Below, piece after piece: positions 11,332 through 22,380 of a DNA stretch of 64,000 nt. The notes under the pieces were generated by a model that had not been told where the DNA came from, did not search any database, and was given only the letters and a program-made list of their open reading frames with translations. The stretch's first letter is position 1, and each line of letters begins with the position of its first letter. The position numbers were made by a program, and so were the translations under genes. Source of the stretch: Strigamia acuminata (lineage: Eukaryota; Arthropoda; Chilopoda; Geophilomorpha; Linotaeniidae). The stretch spans positions 62,001 through 126,000 of the forward strand of contig OX442324.1 in NCBI GenBank assembly GCA_949358305.1, written 5' to 3'.

Positions 11332-12977
11332 CTATTTTCCGATCGACGTCGTTTCTCTCTATCGCGCGGAAAGTTGGATCTCTTCCGGCGATTACTTGAT
11401 TTATCATTTCGTCTGTCGTCGTGGGACGAGGGGTCGGAGCTGGGGTCGGGAGACGGTGAACGGCGTGGCGGGTTGCGCCGTGAAGAGTTTGACTCTTTCC
11501 GGCCCCTACGACGGTCGTCACGTTCCCTTTCCCTGCGTTCATCGCGTTCTCTTTCCCTTCGTCTTTCTCCGGAACCTCTCTCCGAATCGTGATGACTGGG
11601 TGCATTCGACTCCAGCTCATCCGACGACGAACCACTGCTTCCGTAGTGATACTGTTGCTGTCCTCTTTCGCGTTGACGTTCCTCTCGTGACGATGCGCGG
11701 TCTTCGAAAGGTTTTCTCGAAGGCCCGTCGTCTTTGAGGATGGGCACCGGCTGTGGCCAGTCGCTACCCCGCGGGTCGTCGCGTTGTCGACTCGTGTGAG
11801 TCTGTTCTTCGTTACGACGCGCGTTGTTCGCATTTATTAATCGGTTGATAGCGTTGTTAGTATTATCGTCTAACGCCATCATGCGAGGTCGAACGCGTTG
11901 TCCGGTCGAAACTTCCCGTTTGCGTGGAGTGACTGGCACTTCCTTTTTTCGCTTGGGTCTGGGGCTGACCTTCGGCGTGCGCTTCGGGTCGCCTTCTACG
12001 CTCTCGTCGGACAATTCGGACGAGCTAACTTCTGGCTTGCGAACGGATTTTGGTTTGTCTCGTTGCAGCCTAGTCATGAAAGCTTGTTCAGCTTCTTGTT
12101 GAGAACGGAATGCATAACGATGTGCATGTAAGGCTCGATCAACTATTTCCACCTCTTCTGGAGTGGTCGGAACGCGCTGGGATTTGCCGTACTCGAGAGC
12201 TCGCGCTTCTCTTTCCGCCAGCTTCCGCTTTCTCTCGCGGATGGCTTGTCGGGCCTCATTCTCGGCATCCGCTTCGAATTGAGCGGAATCTACCATTTGT
12301 TGAGCGTATGCGTCTTCAACAACGGTGATTTCTGGGGATAACCTGTGCGCTCTTAAAGCTGCACGTACGATTTGTAATGTTTCGTACACAGTTATTTTTC
12401 CCGTTGGCAGAGTGTATCGTACACCTTCTGCCTGTGCCAACTGCATCGTGTCAACCAATGTGGCCGAGACGCTGTAAGGCTGGCTCGGAACACGCTCAGT
12501 ATTTGACGCATTGGACTTGTGTCCTTCAGACCTGACCGAAGCTGGGCGGCTTTGCGTAATTGGCGTGTTTAGTGCCGAATTAGCTGTCGTATTTGAGGCC
12601 GTCTTTTGTATCGGAGACGCCGCTTTCGGACTGCCCACCTCGGTGTCGTGCGTTAGACGAGGCGATTGGTTACGGGATAAAACCTCGTTTCCGCTCGTCT
12701 CGCCGTCACGGTTAGAACGCGGCAGTTTGGAGTGAGATTGCTCTTCACCCCGCTCTGTCTCGTCCAATCGCTGCCTCGTCTCGGTGCGAGACGGGTGCGA
12801 TGCCTCTGATGCGCTTCTACGATCGGGTTTAGGCTTGCGCCGTTTTTGCCTCGCTTCGTGCGCTGAGGCTTTGGGTAAGGGACCTCCAGATCGCAAGTGA
12901 TAGTCGGCGCCTTTACGACTGCCGGCTCTCTTGTTTGCGTCGGAGTCGGAATCCGTTACTCGGATATTGTCTGCCAT
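11332..12977 (-). pseudogene. gag: A- gag, N-terminal part (split by element B)
   Basis: This is the N-terminal ~548 codons of A- gag, starting at an ATG (12977 downward) with an AAAATGG context. The segment is highly charged and probably disordered. It holds a possible coiled-coil stretch rich in RKRKLAEREARALE and runs of alternating Arg/Glu/Asp (RRERERDERRERERDD). It is nearly collinear with 29672-31317 of A+. The reading frame is open up to the B insertion. The rest of gag is at 1648-3082. Confidence 0.9.
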
Positions 12978-13045
12978 TTTTGGGTATGAAAATGATCTCA
13001 AGTTCTATTCGAGTCGTTTAAATCGATCCCGGACAGGCCCCCACG
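12978..13045 (-). other. A- leader and primer-binding site
   Basis: This is a 68-bp leader between LTR and gag. The 18 bases at 13043-13026 (minus strand), TGGGGGCCTGTCCGGGAT, match the complement of the tRNA-Pro 3' end at about 16 of 18 positions, judged from memory of tRNA-Pro. Confidence 0.6.
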
Positions 13046-14041
13046 TGTCGCGCTCAACTCGGTCTGTCGCTGATACGTGGTATGAGTCACTCTCTAATCT
13101 CGCAATACCGCTTTACTCAAGCGGTTACCCAAATAATGTGAAACGGCAAACAATGTAAGATGGTAAATATAATAAATGTGTTTATTATATGGGAATTTAC
13201 AGTTAAAAGGGATAAAATGTGTAAAGGAATAAAGGTAAAAGGTAAGGTGTGTGAAGTTGGCGGGAAACTGGTCGAGGTCGTCCTTTGTTGGCGCTCTGGA
13301 TCCAAGATGGCGTCCGCGTGGCAACGTGGTGTCGTCTTGGGCCGGCGTGGCAATGAATGGCGTCCTCGTCTCACGTTTCTCGTTCGGTCCTTCGGGCTCA
13401 CGCTGGTCGGGCGCGAGTGAATGCCTAAAAGGTCTTACTTCTGGTCTGTTGTCTAGGTTTAGGGTTTTGTTTAGGTGTCCGGCGATCACACAGCGGCGGA
13501 CGCTTGGTGGTTCCCGGCGATACACACAGCGGCGGGAACGCTCGTCGTGGTTACTGCAATTTAGGCTTGTGCGACCGTTTGTCTGCACAACTCGCTAAAT
13601 TGGAGTAGGTTTACTGTTTCTAGCTGGCTTGCTAAAATAGTGTGGTAATCTTGTTTCGCAGGTTACTCTGCGGAGGTTAACACAAATCAATCGTACTCAC
13701 GTTGAAAGTCCCTTGTCCTAGGTCACTCCTGAAGTCTTTGTACTTAGGCTTGATCGTTTTAGGACGTTTGGCTTTTACGTGTTTCTTGGTTGATTTTTGT
13801 GTTGGTTCTGCCCGCTCAGTGCAAGGCGAATTCCTTTGCACAAAGCGGGGGGTGACAGGTGACTAAAGCCACCCAATGGTGGAGAAGACGAATCTCCCCC
13901 ACTCCCCCAGGGCAGACGCCCGTCCATTGACTGGGAGTCAATGCTCTGAGGGAAGGGAGGCGCGCGTGCGACTCCCCCTTTTTACCCGTATGTAGGCCAC
14001 GAGAGAAACTCTTCGTGCCCCACCCCAGTCGGGTCACCACA
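13046..14041 (-). repeat. A- 5' LTR
   Basis: This 996-bp LTR begins TGTGGTGACCC and ends GAGCGCGACA (read on the minus strand). It matches the A+ 5' LTR (747 + 248 bp once element C is removed) and the shortened A+ 3' LTR. It contains the full internal segment that the A+ 3' LTR lacks. The right edge joins copia coding sequence at 14042. Confidence 0.92.
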
Positions 14042-14696
14042 AACTTTACACGTATGTGTTTTGTGCGGGAATTTTCTACGTCGTTCGACGAGAACTGAAT
14101 GGATGCCAATGCGTCGGAAAATATGATGGGCTTGGAAACGCGATTGAGCAATGGAAGTTCGGAGTAGATGTGGTCAAGCCAATAAAGCTCTTTGACCACC
14201 TCAACTAATGCGACAAACTCCGCCTCCATTGTCGAAGCTGCGACGCTGGTCTGTTTTTTACATGACCATCCAATCGGTATGTTTCCGATGAACGCAATAT
14301 ATCCACCAAAACTCAGGGAAGTAGCCACATCGCTGGCCCACGACGCGTCGGTGTAGGCCCAGAGTTGACTCGATGTGCAGTTTGACAGTTCAATACAATA
14401 ATTCGCAGTGTTCGCGACGTAACGGAGAACCTGAAGCAAAGCTTTGATGTGTGCCGCGGTGTAACAATTGTTGTATTGAGAGAGAGTAATCACTGAATAA
14501 AGTATGTCCGGTCAGGTTCGGGATGCCAAGAACAGAAGGGATCCAATCAGCGATCTATATGGGAAATCCGCCAAATTTTCTTTTGGTCCCCTAATCAACG
14601 TTGTCCCAGGTGTGACAGGTACTTTGATAACGTTGTCTGCCGTTATGCCAAACTTCTTTAACAGTTTCTCGATGAAAACACTTTGGATCATAAAGG
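14042..14696 (-). pseudogene. Element G: relic of Ty1/copia pol (RT end and RNase H)
   Basis: On the minus strand this encodes the end of RT and most of RNase H of a copia polyprotein, collinear with E and F. Recognisable pieces include PVTPGTTL, DFPYRSLIGSLLFLASR, TDASWASD, STMEAEFVAL and TKHIRVK. An in-frame TGA (14512-14514) replaces an arginine codon that is CGA-type in E and F. The fragment is cut by A- on one side (within HIRVK) and by D on the other, so it predates both. It is a distinct subfamily of the lineage that contains E and F. Confidence 0.88.
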
Positions 14697-15738
14697 TGTC
14701 ACGGTCCTGACTTTAGACAGTAATAATTTTCAAAATTTTAAGCGCATTTTGCGCCTTTCCTTTAAATTTTCCCCAATTTTGTTGAGAAATTGTTTTAATT
14801 TCTTTAAATTATTTTATTTTCCCCAAGTCTAAATTTATTATTTTATTTTATATTATTTTCCTTATTTTTGATATTTATCTTTAATTTGGCCTGGTTTTAA
14901 TCACCCCATCCAGACAATTCATGAGAATTCTGCAATAAGTTGATATAATCGCGCTCTAAATTTGCATATTTCACCCCTGATCGCCTGTTTTCTGCTCGGT
15001 CCCCATTGGGAATTGACTTGGCCTTTGACATGTGATCAGAGGTGACTTGTTCTGTCAAGACATTTTTGACAGGGAGAATAATTTTCGCCTTCGACTAGTC
15101 AACATCTTCTGTCTCAACTGGAAGATTTCCAAGTGCGATTTATGTTGCGTCTCAACGCATACGGTCATTATGCAGCCCGAATTCTCATGGTTGGCTATCT
15201 AACCACAACCTTTATTATTTGCCCATTATTTGCGTACAAATTACTGGAAAAGCGGCGTATTCGACGGTCTTAATTCGTCAATACATTTTATGCCACGACT
15301 GTGACTTCCTCCTCAGCCTAGACATTTTGAACTCATACTCGTCTCAATTGCGTATTCATTTCATTATCGACGGTTCGACGACGTTGTCTGCGGTTTGGTA
15401 CCTGTTTGCGCGTTCACCCAACGTTTGCGCGTGTCCAGGAGAAGAAATATACTCTTCGTAAGTACGCCTAGCATATGACGACATTTTCCCTAGTGAAGAG
15501 CGATATTTTGGTCTTAAATTCGAAGTATCAACGTTCGCCATTTTGTACGGCGCCCGAATTGAATCCTGCACCCATAAAATACAGATTTCACGAATAGACG
15601 CTGTCTTAACCTAGCTACCACCCCCGGCAAAGTTTTAAGAGTTACAGCGCCTGCGAACCTAAATTTTCTGGTTATTACAATCCCTGGAAATTCTCAAATT
15701 TCCGAAACCATTGTTAAAAAGTCGACTACGACGTGACA
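14697..15738 (+). repeat. D 5' LTR
   Basis: It begins TGTCACGG and ends CGTGACA, giving a short terminal inverted repeat TGTCAC/GTGACA. The first 583 positions align with 48804-49287 plus 63922-64000. One substitution and a 20-bp segment (14731-14750) absent from the 3' copy are the differences seen. The 3' boundary is inferred from the inverted repeat and the following primer-binding site, because the matching end of the other LTR is outside the window. Confidence 0.8.
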
Positions 15739-15888
15739 ATCTTGGCGAGCTAGACAGGATTCAACTCGAAACGTGTTCTAAGAGAACACAAACCACCATT
15801 TTCTTCAGTGAAGACTACGCAAGTATAGGTCGTTATATTTATTTAATTAATTACTTATTTTTGCCGGCACACATATTATTATTTCAAC
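15739..15888 (+). other. D leader with primer-binding site
   Basis: TGGCGAGCTAGACAGGAT at 15743-15760, four bases after the LTR, resembles the tRNA-Arg type of site used by some insect gypsy elements (from memory, several mismatches). The rest is an AT-rich leader to the ATG at 15889. Confidence 0.55.
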
Positions 15889-17600
15889 ATGGCTTCACGC
15901 GACGCTCTGTCAGAGTCCAGTGTTTCGGACGTAGACGCCGAAATAGCGCATATTACGCCACTTCCAGACTCACCTATCCATGAGTCAGACCAACAGCAAG
16001 ATCTACTAGTACAACCAATTTCTACAGACGTACCATTTTCCAAATGGAAGCGGATCAACTCCAACATGAACAGGAAGCGGCTGCGGCACGAGATCAATGG
16101 GAGGAAAATAGACGCCATTTGCAGGACTCACTCATGGAAAGAAGACGAGTTGTGGACGGGATGCGGTCGGTTCGAGAAGAAATTCAACGAGGACCGCCGC
16201 CTCCTTACCAACCTACGTTTATGCAACCGGAACCACAACAACATCGAAGGAATCCACCTGCATTGTCGATGGAAGCATTGATGAGAGTATTACGAGAGGA
16301 TAGAAGGGAGTTACAACACGAACTTCGCCAGGAGTTGCTCGAATCAATGAGGCAAATTAGGCGCGAGCTGAACGACAGAGTGGAGGAGTTTATCCACTCG
16401 CACAACGAGCGAACTCGACCTGAACCACCAGCACCAGAAGCAGGTTCAGGGGCCACACGTCGTGGTCAAGAAGAAACTCGGGGAGCCGATTTTTCTTTTG
16501 GAGATACTGGACGTGCGTCAGAACCACGACGCACTGGCTCTTATTCTCCGAGACGACGCCAACAACATTCACAACAGGGAGACACGACTTTCAATGTTCC
16601 ACGGGACCCACCACCAAATCCTGATCCGGATTCCGCTCAAAGAGGTAGTCAAGGCATACCACTCAGCGCTTCAAGACAGCACCCTCACACGAGATCTCAA
16701 CTCTCATTGGAGTCAGAGGATCAGCGTCAAGCCGCTCAGGTTGGAAGGTATAAACTTAAAGTTGAAAAAATTCCATACTTCGACCCGGATGAAGCTACTT
16801 TCGACACAGTGGACTTGTTCCTAGGTAAGCTATATGCGCACATGTTTACCATGGGAGCACCGGAAGGAATATATTTGAAAGTATACGTGGTTCTCGCGCT
16901 TCGAAATAGAGCGCAACGTTGGTGGATGGCTCTGACTCCAAAACCAAACAATTGGGAGGACTTTGAATTAATTTTCAGGCAGGTATTTTCTATTAATTCA
17001 GCTTTAGCTAATGTTAAGTTGTCTCAGCGCAAACAAAAGCCAGGGGAATCAACTATGTCGTTCCTCAGCAAGATGATTCATTATTTAAACATTGCTGGAT
17101 ACAAGGACAAGGGCTTGCAGTGGGAACGAGTTCAGGACATGATGCAAACTCAGGTCGTACAATTAATGCGCTCTTGGTGCATCAGGACGATCGACGACGC
17201 GGTCAAAATGGGCAACGACGTCGATAATCGCCTTCAGTTGGATTCGTTGCGGACTTTTGAGTACAAACAGTGCGGAGTTTCGGACCAAGAGATGCCTTTA
17301 CCCGCAGGAGTGGGTCCTGCCACACGTACCAGAACGGAGGAGGAGAAGTTAAATCAACAATCTACTTCGTCCAGGTCTGGTCGTTTTTCAAGATTCAACA
17401 AAGTATTTACAGCATTGCTCGAGGACATGTCGACTTGTGCGATTGATCCGGAGGATCCCAACAGCGAGGAAACAAATAAGGACCCGCCAAAGGACAAATG
17501 GTACATGTCTGACAGGCAATCATGGAGGCCTGTGTGCCCCGTTTGTGGCAAGGAATGGAGTCGTCAGTCGGGAAACGCAAGCGGCCTGCTCAAAGCATGA
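15889..17600 (+). CDS. gag: D Gag (N-terminus probably frameshifted)
   Basis: The main frame runs from the ATG at 16044 to 17600 (518 residues). A second ATG at 15889 with a good context (CAACATGG) opens an acidic 50-residue stretch in another frame that runs into the main frame region. A one-base loss between about 16030 and 16044 would explain this; alternatively the upstream ORF is separate. The main frame has an Arg/Glu-rich coiled-coil-like start. A capsid-like core follows around residues 230-370 (FDTVDLFLGKLY, RAQRWWMALTP, SQRKQKPGESTMSFL). The tail has CPVC but no full CCHC knuckle. It overlaps the next frame, with a slippery heptamer just before its stop. Confidence 0.75.
17570..17576 (+). 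promoter_or_regulatory. -1 frameshift heptamer GGGAAAC at the D gag/pro-pol junction
   Basis: In the gag frame it reads TCG GGA AAC, i.e. G GGA AAC, eight codons before the gag stop (17598-17600). The protease frame is -1 relative to gag and open across this point. It is the same heptamer as in element B. Confidence 0.8.
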
Positions 17601-19189
17601 GTCCAGAGAGTGGGTCGGATACAAACATCAAGGACTCTACTGAGAAGAAAACTGAAGAATCACCAGACATCGATGGAAGTACAAAACCGTCTACTCCGAC
17701 ACCAGAGGCGCCATCTGCTGTTCGAGAAGACAACAACAAATCATTAATCCCGTCTACGGACATTAAATTAACTACATTAATTAAATCAAAATCAAAAACA
17801 TCCGGTGTCGTAACACCACAACCAACAAAATCAGCGCAACTTTCGTCTGTGAAAGCCAAGGAAACCCCCAAAAAACCAACTTCGTTGACAACGCAGAGTG
17901 AGACGTTGCAAACAAACTTCGTTCTTTTGTCACCCGAGGAATTGCAAAAATCCGAAGAGCCAATAATCGAAATTACGAAGACTGATCGCTTCAACAGAGA
18001 AGCACCATACATCAAAATAACATGGGCCAACGTGAGTTTTGTCGCACTTTTAGATTCAGGCGCTCAGACATGTGTAATGTCGGAGTCATTGTTTAACAAA
18101 CTTAAAGCCAATATGGGTTTGGAATTGCTCGAACTTCACGAAACAGTACGTACAGCGGCCGATGACAAAATTCCAGTTAAGGGATCTGTTAAACTGTCGG
18201 TGCGCGCACCTTTGGCCGTTATTTCTTTCATTTGCTTAATTATACCCAAAACATCTGAAGACCTTCTGCTGGGAAGAGATTTCTGCAGAGCGGTTGGTCT
18301 GTGCGCAGACTTTGAATTGTGCCAGTGGTATTTGAAAGGATCACAAGAGCGAAGACAATTCATGACACTAGAACAAGCTAATAAGTCAGAATTTGTTCTT
18401 TTATTTCCCATCAAGAAGCCCGATGATACAAAGGACAGCACTAAGGATGTACCCAAGGTAGTAATTGACAACATTAATTGTATTCTTCTAGAACATCGAC
18501 CTTTGTCAAAAGAGATTTTCGAATATCCAAATGACGATGCTCAGCACCAAATCAAAAAGATTCGGAATCGTACGCGAGATCAATGGTCATTGATATGGTC
18601 ACCAAGGAGGAAGGATTCCATTAAAAAATCAAGAAAATTCAATTCATCATTGTTTTCGACGCTTAGCCAACGCAGACGTGCAAGACGACAGCGGAGACGC
18701 CTTTATGAATTGTCACCAACAATAAAACAGCTTAACACACAGGGAAGACAGCTTTTACGTCGTGTGGATGAAAATGCGCTCATGGCCAGAGTACACGATC
18801 ATTCGACGATTTCGGAGCCGCCTCTGGATGTTAATGTACTACAATATCAACCAAGCAGTGATCCAACACAGCTGGACTGGTTTTACGACCAGCTGTGGTC
18901 ATCATTGACGGTACCCCAAATTCGTTTATTAATTCAGACTCTTCGACCAATTTCGAAAGTATTTCGCGAGGAAGTTGGATTATGCAACAATACTCAGTTT
19001 GAAGTAAATTTAAAACCGGACTTTAGACCAATTCATGTGCCTGTAAGACCCGTTAACCCAGCAAAAATGATGGTAATTGACGCTTATTTGGACCAAAAAC
19101 TAAAACAAGGCATTATTCGTCGATCAAAAAGTGATTGTGCGGTGGCGCCTGTTGTTGTTCCAAAGAAAACTGGAGATTGGCGTACAGCT
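17577..19189 (+). pseudogene. pol: D protease and N-terminal reverse transcriptase (interrupted by A+)
   Basis: This is the pro-pol frame entered by -1 frameshift from gag. After a ~150-residue Ser/Thr/Lys-rich linker comes the aspartic protease (LLDSGAQTCVMS, Asp codon at 18053), then a basic linker, then the beginning of RT (KQGIIRRSKSDCAVAPVVVPKK, TGDWRTA). The frame is cut at 19189 by A+. It resumes in phase at 41761 with the conserved continuation MDFRPMNAQTLPD, so the interruption is a clean insertion. Confidence 0.88.
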
Positions 19190-19936
19190 TGTGGTGACCC
19201 GACTGGGGTGGGGCACGAAGAGTTTCTCTCGTGGCCCACATACGGGTAAAGAAGGGGAGTTGCACGCGCGCCTCCCTTCCCTCAGAGCATTGACATCCAG
19301 TCAATGGACGGGCGTCTGCCCTGGGGGAGTGGGGGAGATTCGTCTTCTCCACCATTGGGTGGCTTTAGTCACCTGTCACCCCCCGCTTTGTGCAAAGGAA
19401 TGTGCCTTGCACTGAGCGGGCAGAACCAACACAAAAATCAACCAAGATACACGTAAAAGCCAAACGTCCTAAAACGATCAAGCCTAAGTACAAAGACTTC
19501 AGGAGTGACCTAGGACAAGGGACTTCCAACGTGAGTACGATTGATTTGTGTTAACCTCCGCAGAGTAACCTGCGAAACAAGATTACCACACTATTTTAGC
19601 AAGCCAGCTAGAAATAGTAAACCTACTCCAATTTAGCGAGTTGTGCAGACAAACGGTCGCACAAGCCTAAATTGCAGTAACCACAACGAGCGTTCCCGCC
19701 GCTGTGTGTTTCGCCGGGAACCACCAAGCGTCCGCCGCTGTGTGATCGCCGGACACCTACACAAAACCCTAAAACCTAGACAACAGCCGAAGTAAGACCT
19801 TTTAGGCATTCACTCGCGCCCGACCAGCGTGAGCCCGAAGGACCGACCAAGAAACGAGAGACGAGGACGCCATTCATTGCCACGCCGGCCCAAGACGACA
19901 CCACGTTGCCACGCGGACGCCATCTTGGATCCACAG
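19190..19936 (+). repeat. A+ 5' LTR, first part
   Basis: It begins TGTGGTGACCC and aligns without gaps to the 3' LTR until 19877. It is interrupted at 19936 by C and continues at 29356. Confidence 0.93.
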
Positions 19937-21849
19937 TATGACGGTTTACAATGGCTATAAATGCCTATTTTCTATCAAGAAAGCGCTGTTGCGCCAATAT
20001 GATGGTATTTTTACAATATTCTGTGTAAAACTGATAAATGTCTAGAATAAAGTCATTTATGATGTTTCAAATACAAAGATGTTCGTTTATTAAGAATAAA
20101 CACTAATTTCCACATGATACTAAAGTATCACGGCATAATTACGAAGATTCGTCTGCTAAAACCCGCATTTGTCAATGCTCCATATTGCCACTAGATGGCG
20201 CGATCGCAATTAGCGATAAATTCGAATACGAACTTGAAAACCTCATGATTAAATATAAACGTATATTTAATCAAGTGAATAAATTGTGTTAAATATTAAT
20301 ATAAATATATATTAAGTATCTGACATTGTTAAATACAATGTAACTTCCATTTCTGCGGGACAGAATGTTTAGCGATCAATCGGTCAACCGATCAATCTGA
20401 TTGGTGGAACCCATTTCCGGTCCTGGGTATCCAGTTCCGGTTGTAACAAGGATTAGCATAATTTGCATAAATGCTCCTCCGTATCCACTTCCGGTGATAC
20501 GGGATTGGAGGGATTCGTGGAACCCATGTTCCAATTGGATGACTGGATTAATCCTTAAATCCAGTCAGGTTATATAAACCCAAACAATCGGCCATTCCGC
20601 AGCTCTGTTTGATTATTTTCTGTTTGGTATTGTTACTTAAGAAATATGATTCGTTGTTCACGTAAAAAACCTTTTGGTTCTTTGTTGATTTATTCGCAAA
20701 GAACCGTTGCATGATTCTACAGAATCATGCCACCGCCGGCAATTGAAGTCGAAGTGCTGGGATTATTATGTTGCATAAATGTTACAGTCTACGGTTGCGA
20801 CGCCGAAGGAGAACCCGCCGTTGTGCAATTCAGTATCCTCCGGACAGGACCAAGTTGTCTTTTTCGGTATGAACGTATTCCGTTACCACGAGTAGCATCG
20901 GTATTGTTGAGAATCGGTTCCTTCACCTGATGGTGCCAAAGCAGTCTGTTTTACAGTAACCACGAGTAGCACCAAGTGTTTGGCAAGCTGATTCTCATGG
21001 TATTCGATGCCAAAGCAGTCGGTCTATTATTAGTACCGCGAGAGATAAAACTGCTGTGCGGAGCCGCGAGCTATCGACCCCTGTGTACGTGGTACCGTCA
21101 ACCACTCGATGGACGACCGTGCTGCGACGCCGGGGACGCTTGATACCGTTCTGCATGGCAAGGCGTATATTCTAATCGATGGCAATTGTGTGTTGCGACG
21201 GGAAGCTTAATCTTCATTTTATTTATAACAGAAAAACTTAAACTCGACAACCAGTTGGACCAAAATCAAGTCAGAAGACTTAATCTCATATTGAACTCAA
21301 TATAACCGATAAGTTGACGACAACTTATTCCCGAAATATCTAAATAAGAATTCACAACGATATGAATTAAATATAATTCATAAGTGGAATATTGATAAGT
21401 AAATGAATACATTTACTTACACCAATATCCTCCCAAAGTTGTGGCGGTGCAGACAAAGTCAACCGCAATGCTCAGATCATTCGATTTATCGACGTGCGAT
21501 AGTTTACACAGCGAACCAAGGAAACCAGCGAAGCCGTATCGGACTCCAGGACACAGCCATCCGGCTTAAGATGACATCTATAATCAGGTCGAGCGATGGG
21601 GAAACCGCTCCCATATTCCAGACCCGTAGTGATATTATTCTAGGGCCAGTTGGCCAATTCTTTGTATAGTTTAATAGCTGATTTAACTTGCCAAATGTCG
21701 GCATTAGTCCTATGTATAATTTAGCTCATCCATATTGTTTGCCAACAATAAACTGTCTTGTATTTATCTCGTATTGTATTCACTGTTTATTTATTGCGAT
21801 CTCTTCCCGGTACCATTGTTAAATGGGAGTTGTGGTCGTCACCGTCACA
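19937..21849 (+). repeat. C 5' LTR
   Basis: This 1,913-bp LTR has a TATA box (TATATAA) at 20571-20577. Downstream of 20598 it is identical to the 3' LTR for 1,251 bp. Upstream of that point the two differ by many substitutions and indels. Short ORFs inside (for example 20727-20930) are copied in both LTRs and show no recognisable domain. Confidence 0.93.
20571..20577 (+). promoter_or_regulatory. TATA box of C LTR
   Basis: TATATAA, repeated at 28073-28079 in the 3' LTR. The inferred start site about 25-30 bp downstream coincides with the point where the two LTRs become identical. Confidence 0.6.
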
Positions 21850-22380
21850 CGTGGAGGTCCCACCGAGATTAGGTTGCAATTAAATTCGATTGAATTGCAA
21901 CAGTGAATATTGGAGATAAATATTTAACTAAAAGATTTAAGTTAAAAATAGACAGATTAAATTCTCAGTTTATATTTCCATGTGAAGAAGTTAAACTGAT
22001 GAAATAGAAATACGTAGTAGATTTTCCTTCATTATTTTCGTTTGAAGATTTTAGGGATTTCAAAGACTACCACCTAATCTCACACGTGGAGGTCCCACCG
22101 AGATTAGGTTGCAATTAAATTCGATAGAATTGTAAAAGTGAATTTTGAGATAAATATTTAACTAAAAGATTTAGTTAAAAAACAGACCAGTTTCAAACCA
22201 TGTTTATTTTCTTGAGAAACACCAAAACTGTCCTTTAACTAGGAATTTCGGAAGTTATAGACCTATCACACGATCACTGAAATAGGTTGCAAATTAATTC
22301 GATCGAATTGCAAAAGCGAATCTTGAATCCGATATTAACAAAAAAATTTTAGTTAAAACAGACAAATAGATTTTCAGTTT
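21846..22380 (+). repeat. Tandem repeats containing duplicated primer-binding site in C
   Basis: Three imperfect units start with CACACG at 21846, 22081 and 22268. Each continues with AGGTTGCAA, ATTCGAT, AATTGYAA and a TTAACTAAAAGATTTA-type end. The first two hold identical 18-bp tRNA-Gln sites; in the third the site is degraded. Confidence 0.8.
21852..21869 (+). other. C primer-binding site, tRNA-Gln type
   Basis: TGGAGGTCCCACCGAGAT, two bases after the LTR, is the complement of the 3' end of animal tRNA-Gln (from memory, 18 of 18). An identical copy stands at 22087-22104. Confidence 0.75.

Larger units (their letters stand above)
1..14041 (-). mobile_element. Element A-: Ty3/gypsy-type retrotransposon, minus strand, 3' end outside the window
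   Basis: This is the 5' part of a gypsy-type element read right to left: 5' LTR, short leader, gag, then protease and the start of reverse transcriptase, running off the left edge. It is interrupted at 3087-11331 by element B. It is the same family as the complete copy A+ at 19190-41756. Its LTR lies directly against the copia relic at 14042, inside that relic's RNase H coding region, so A- inserted into G. The other target duplication is outside the window. Confidence 0.93.

Noticed and set aside
11374-12735. Plus-strand ORFs opposite A- gag (and minus-strand ones at 29914-31283 opposite A+ gag)
   Set aside because: They are antisense shadows of the Arg/Ser/Glu-rich gag codons.
13816-14040. 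ORF continuing from copia RNase H into the A LTR (also similar frames at 19249 and 41213)
   Set aside because: These frames cross an insertion junction or lie in the LTR; the LTR-derived residues are chance translation.
15541-15570. CGGCGCCCGAATTG near 15549 as the D primer-binding site (tRNA-Lys-like)
   Set aside because: No LTR end with the TGTCAC/GTGACA inverted repeat precedes it. The site at 15743, after GTGACA, fits better.
20727-21669. Short ORFs in the C LTRs (also at 28229 and 28905), identical in both LTRs
   Set aside because: They are identical because the R-U5 parts of the LTRs are identical, not because of demonstrated selection. I saw no domain or recognisable motif.
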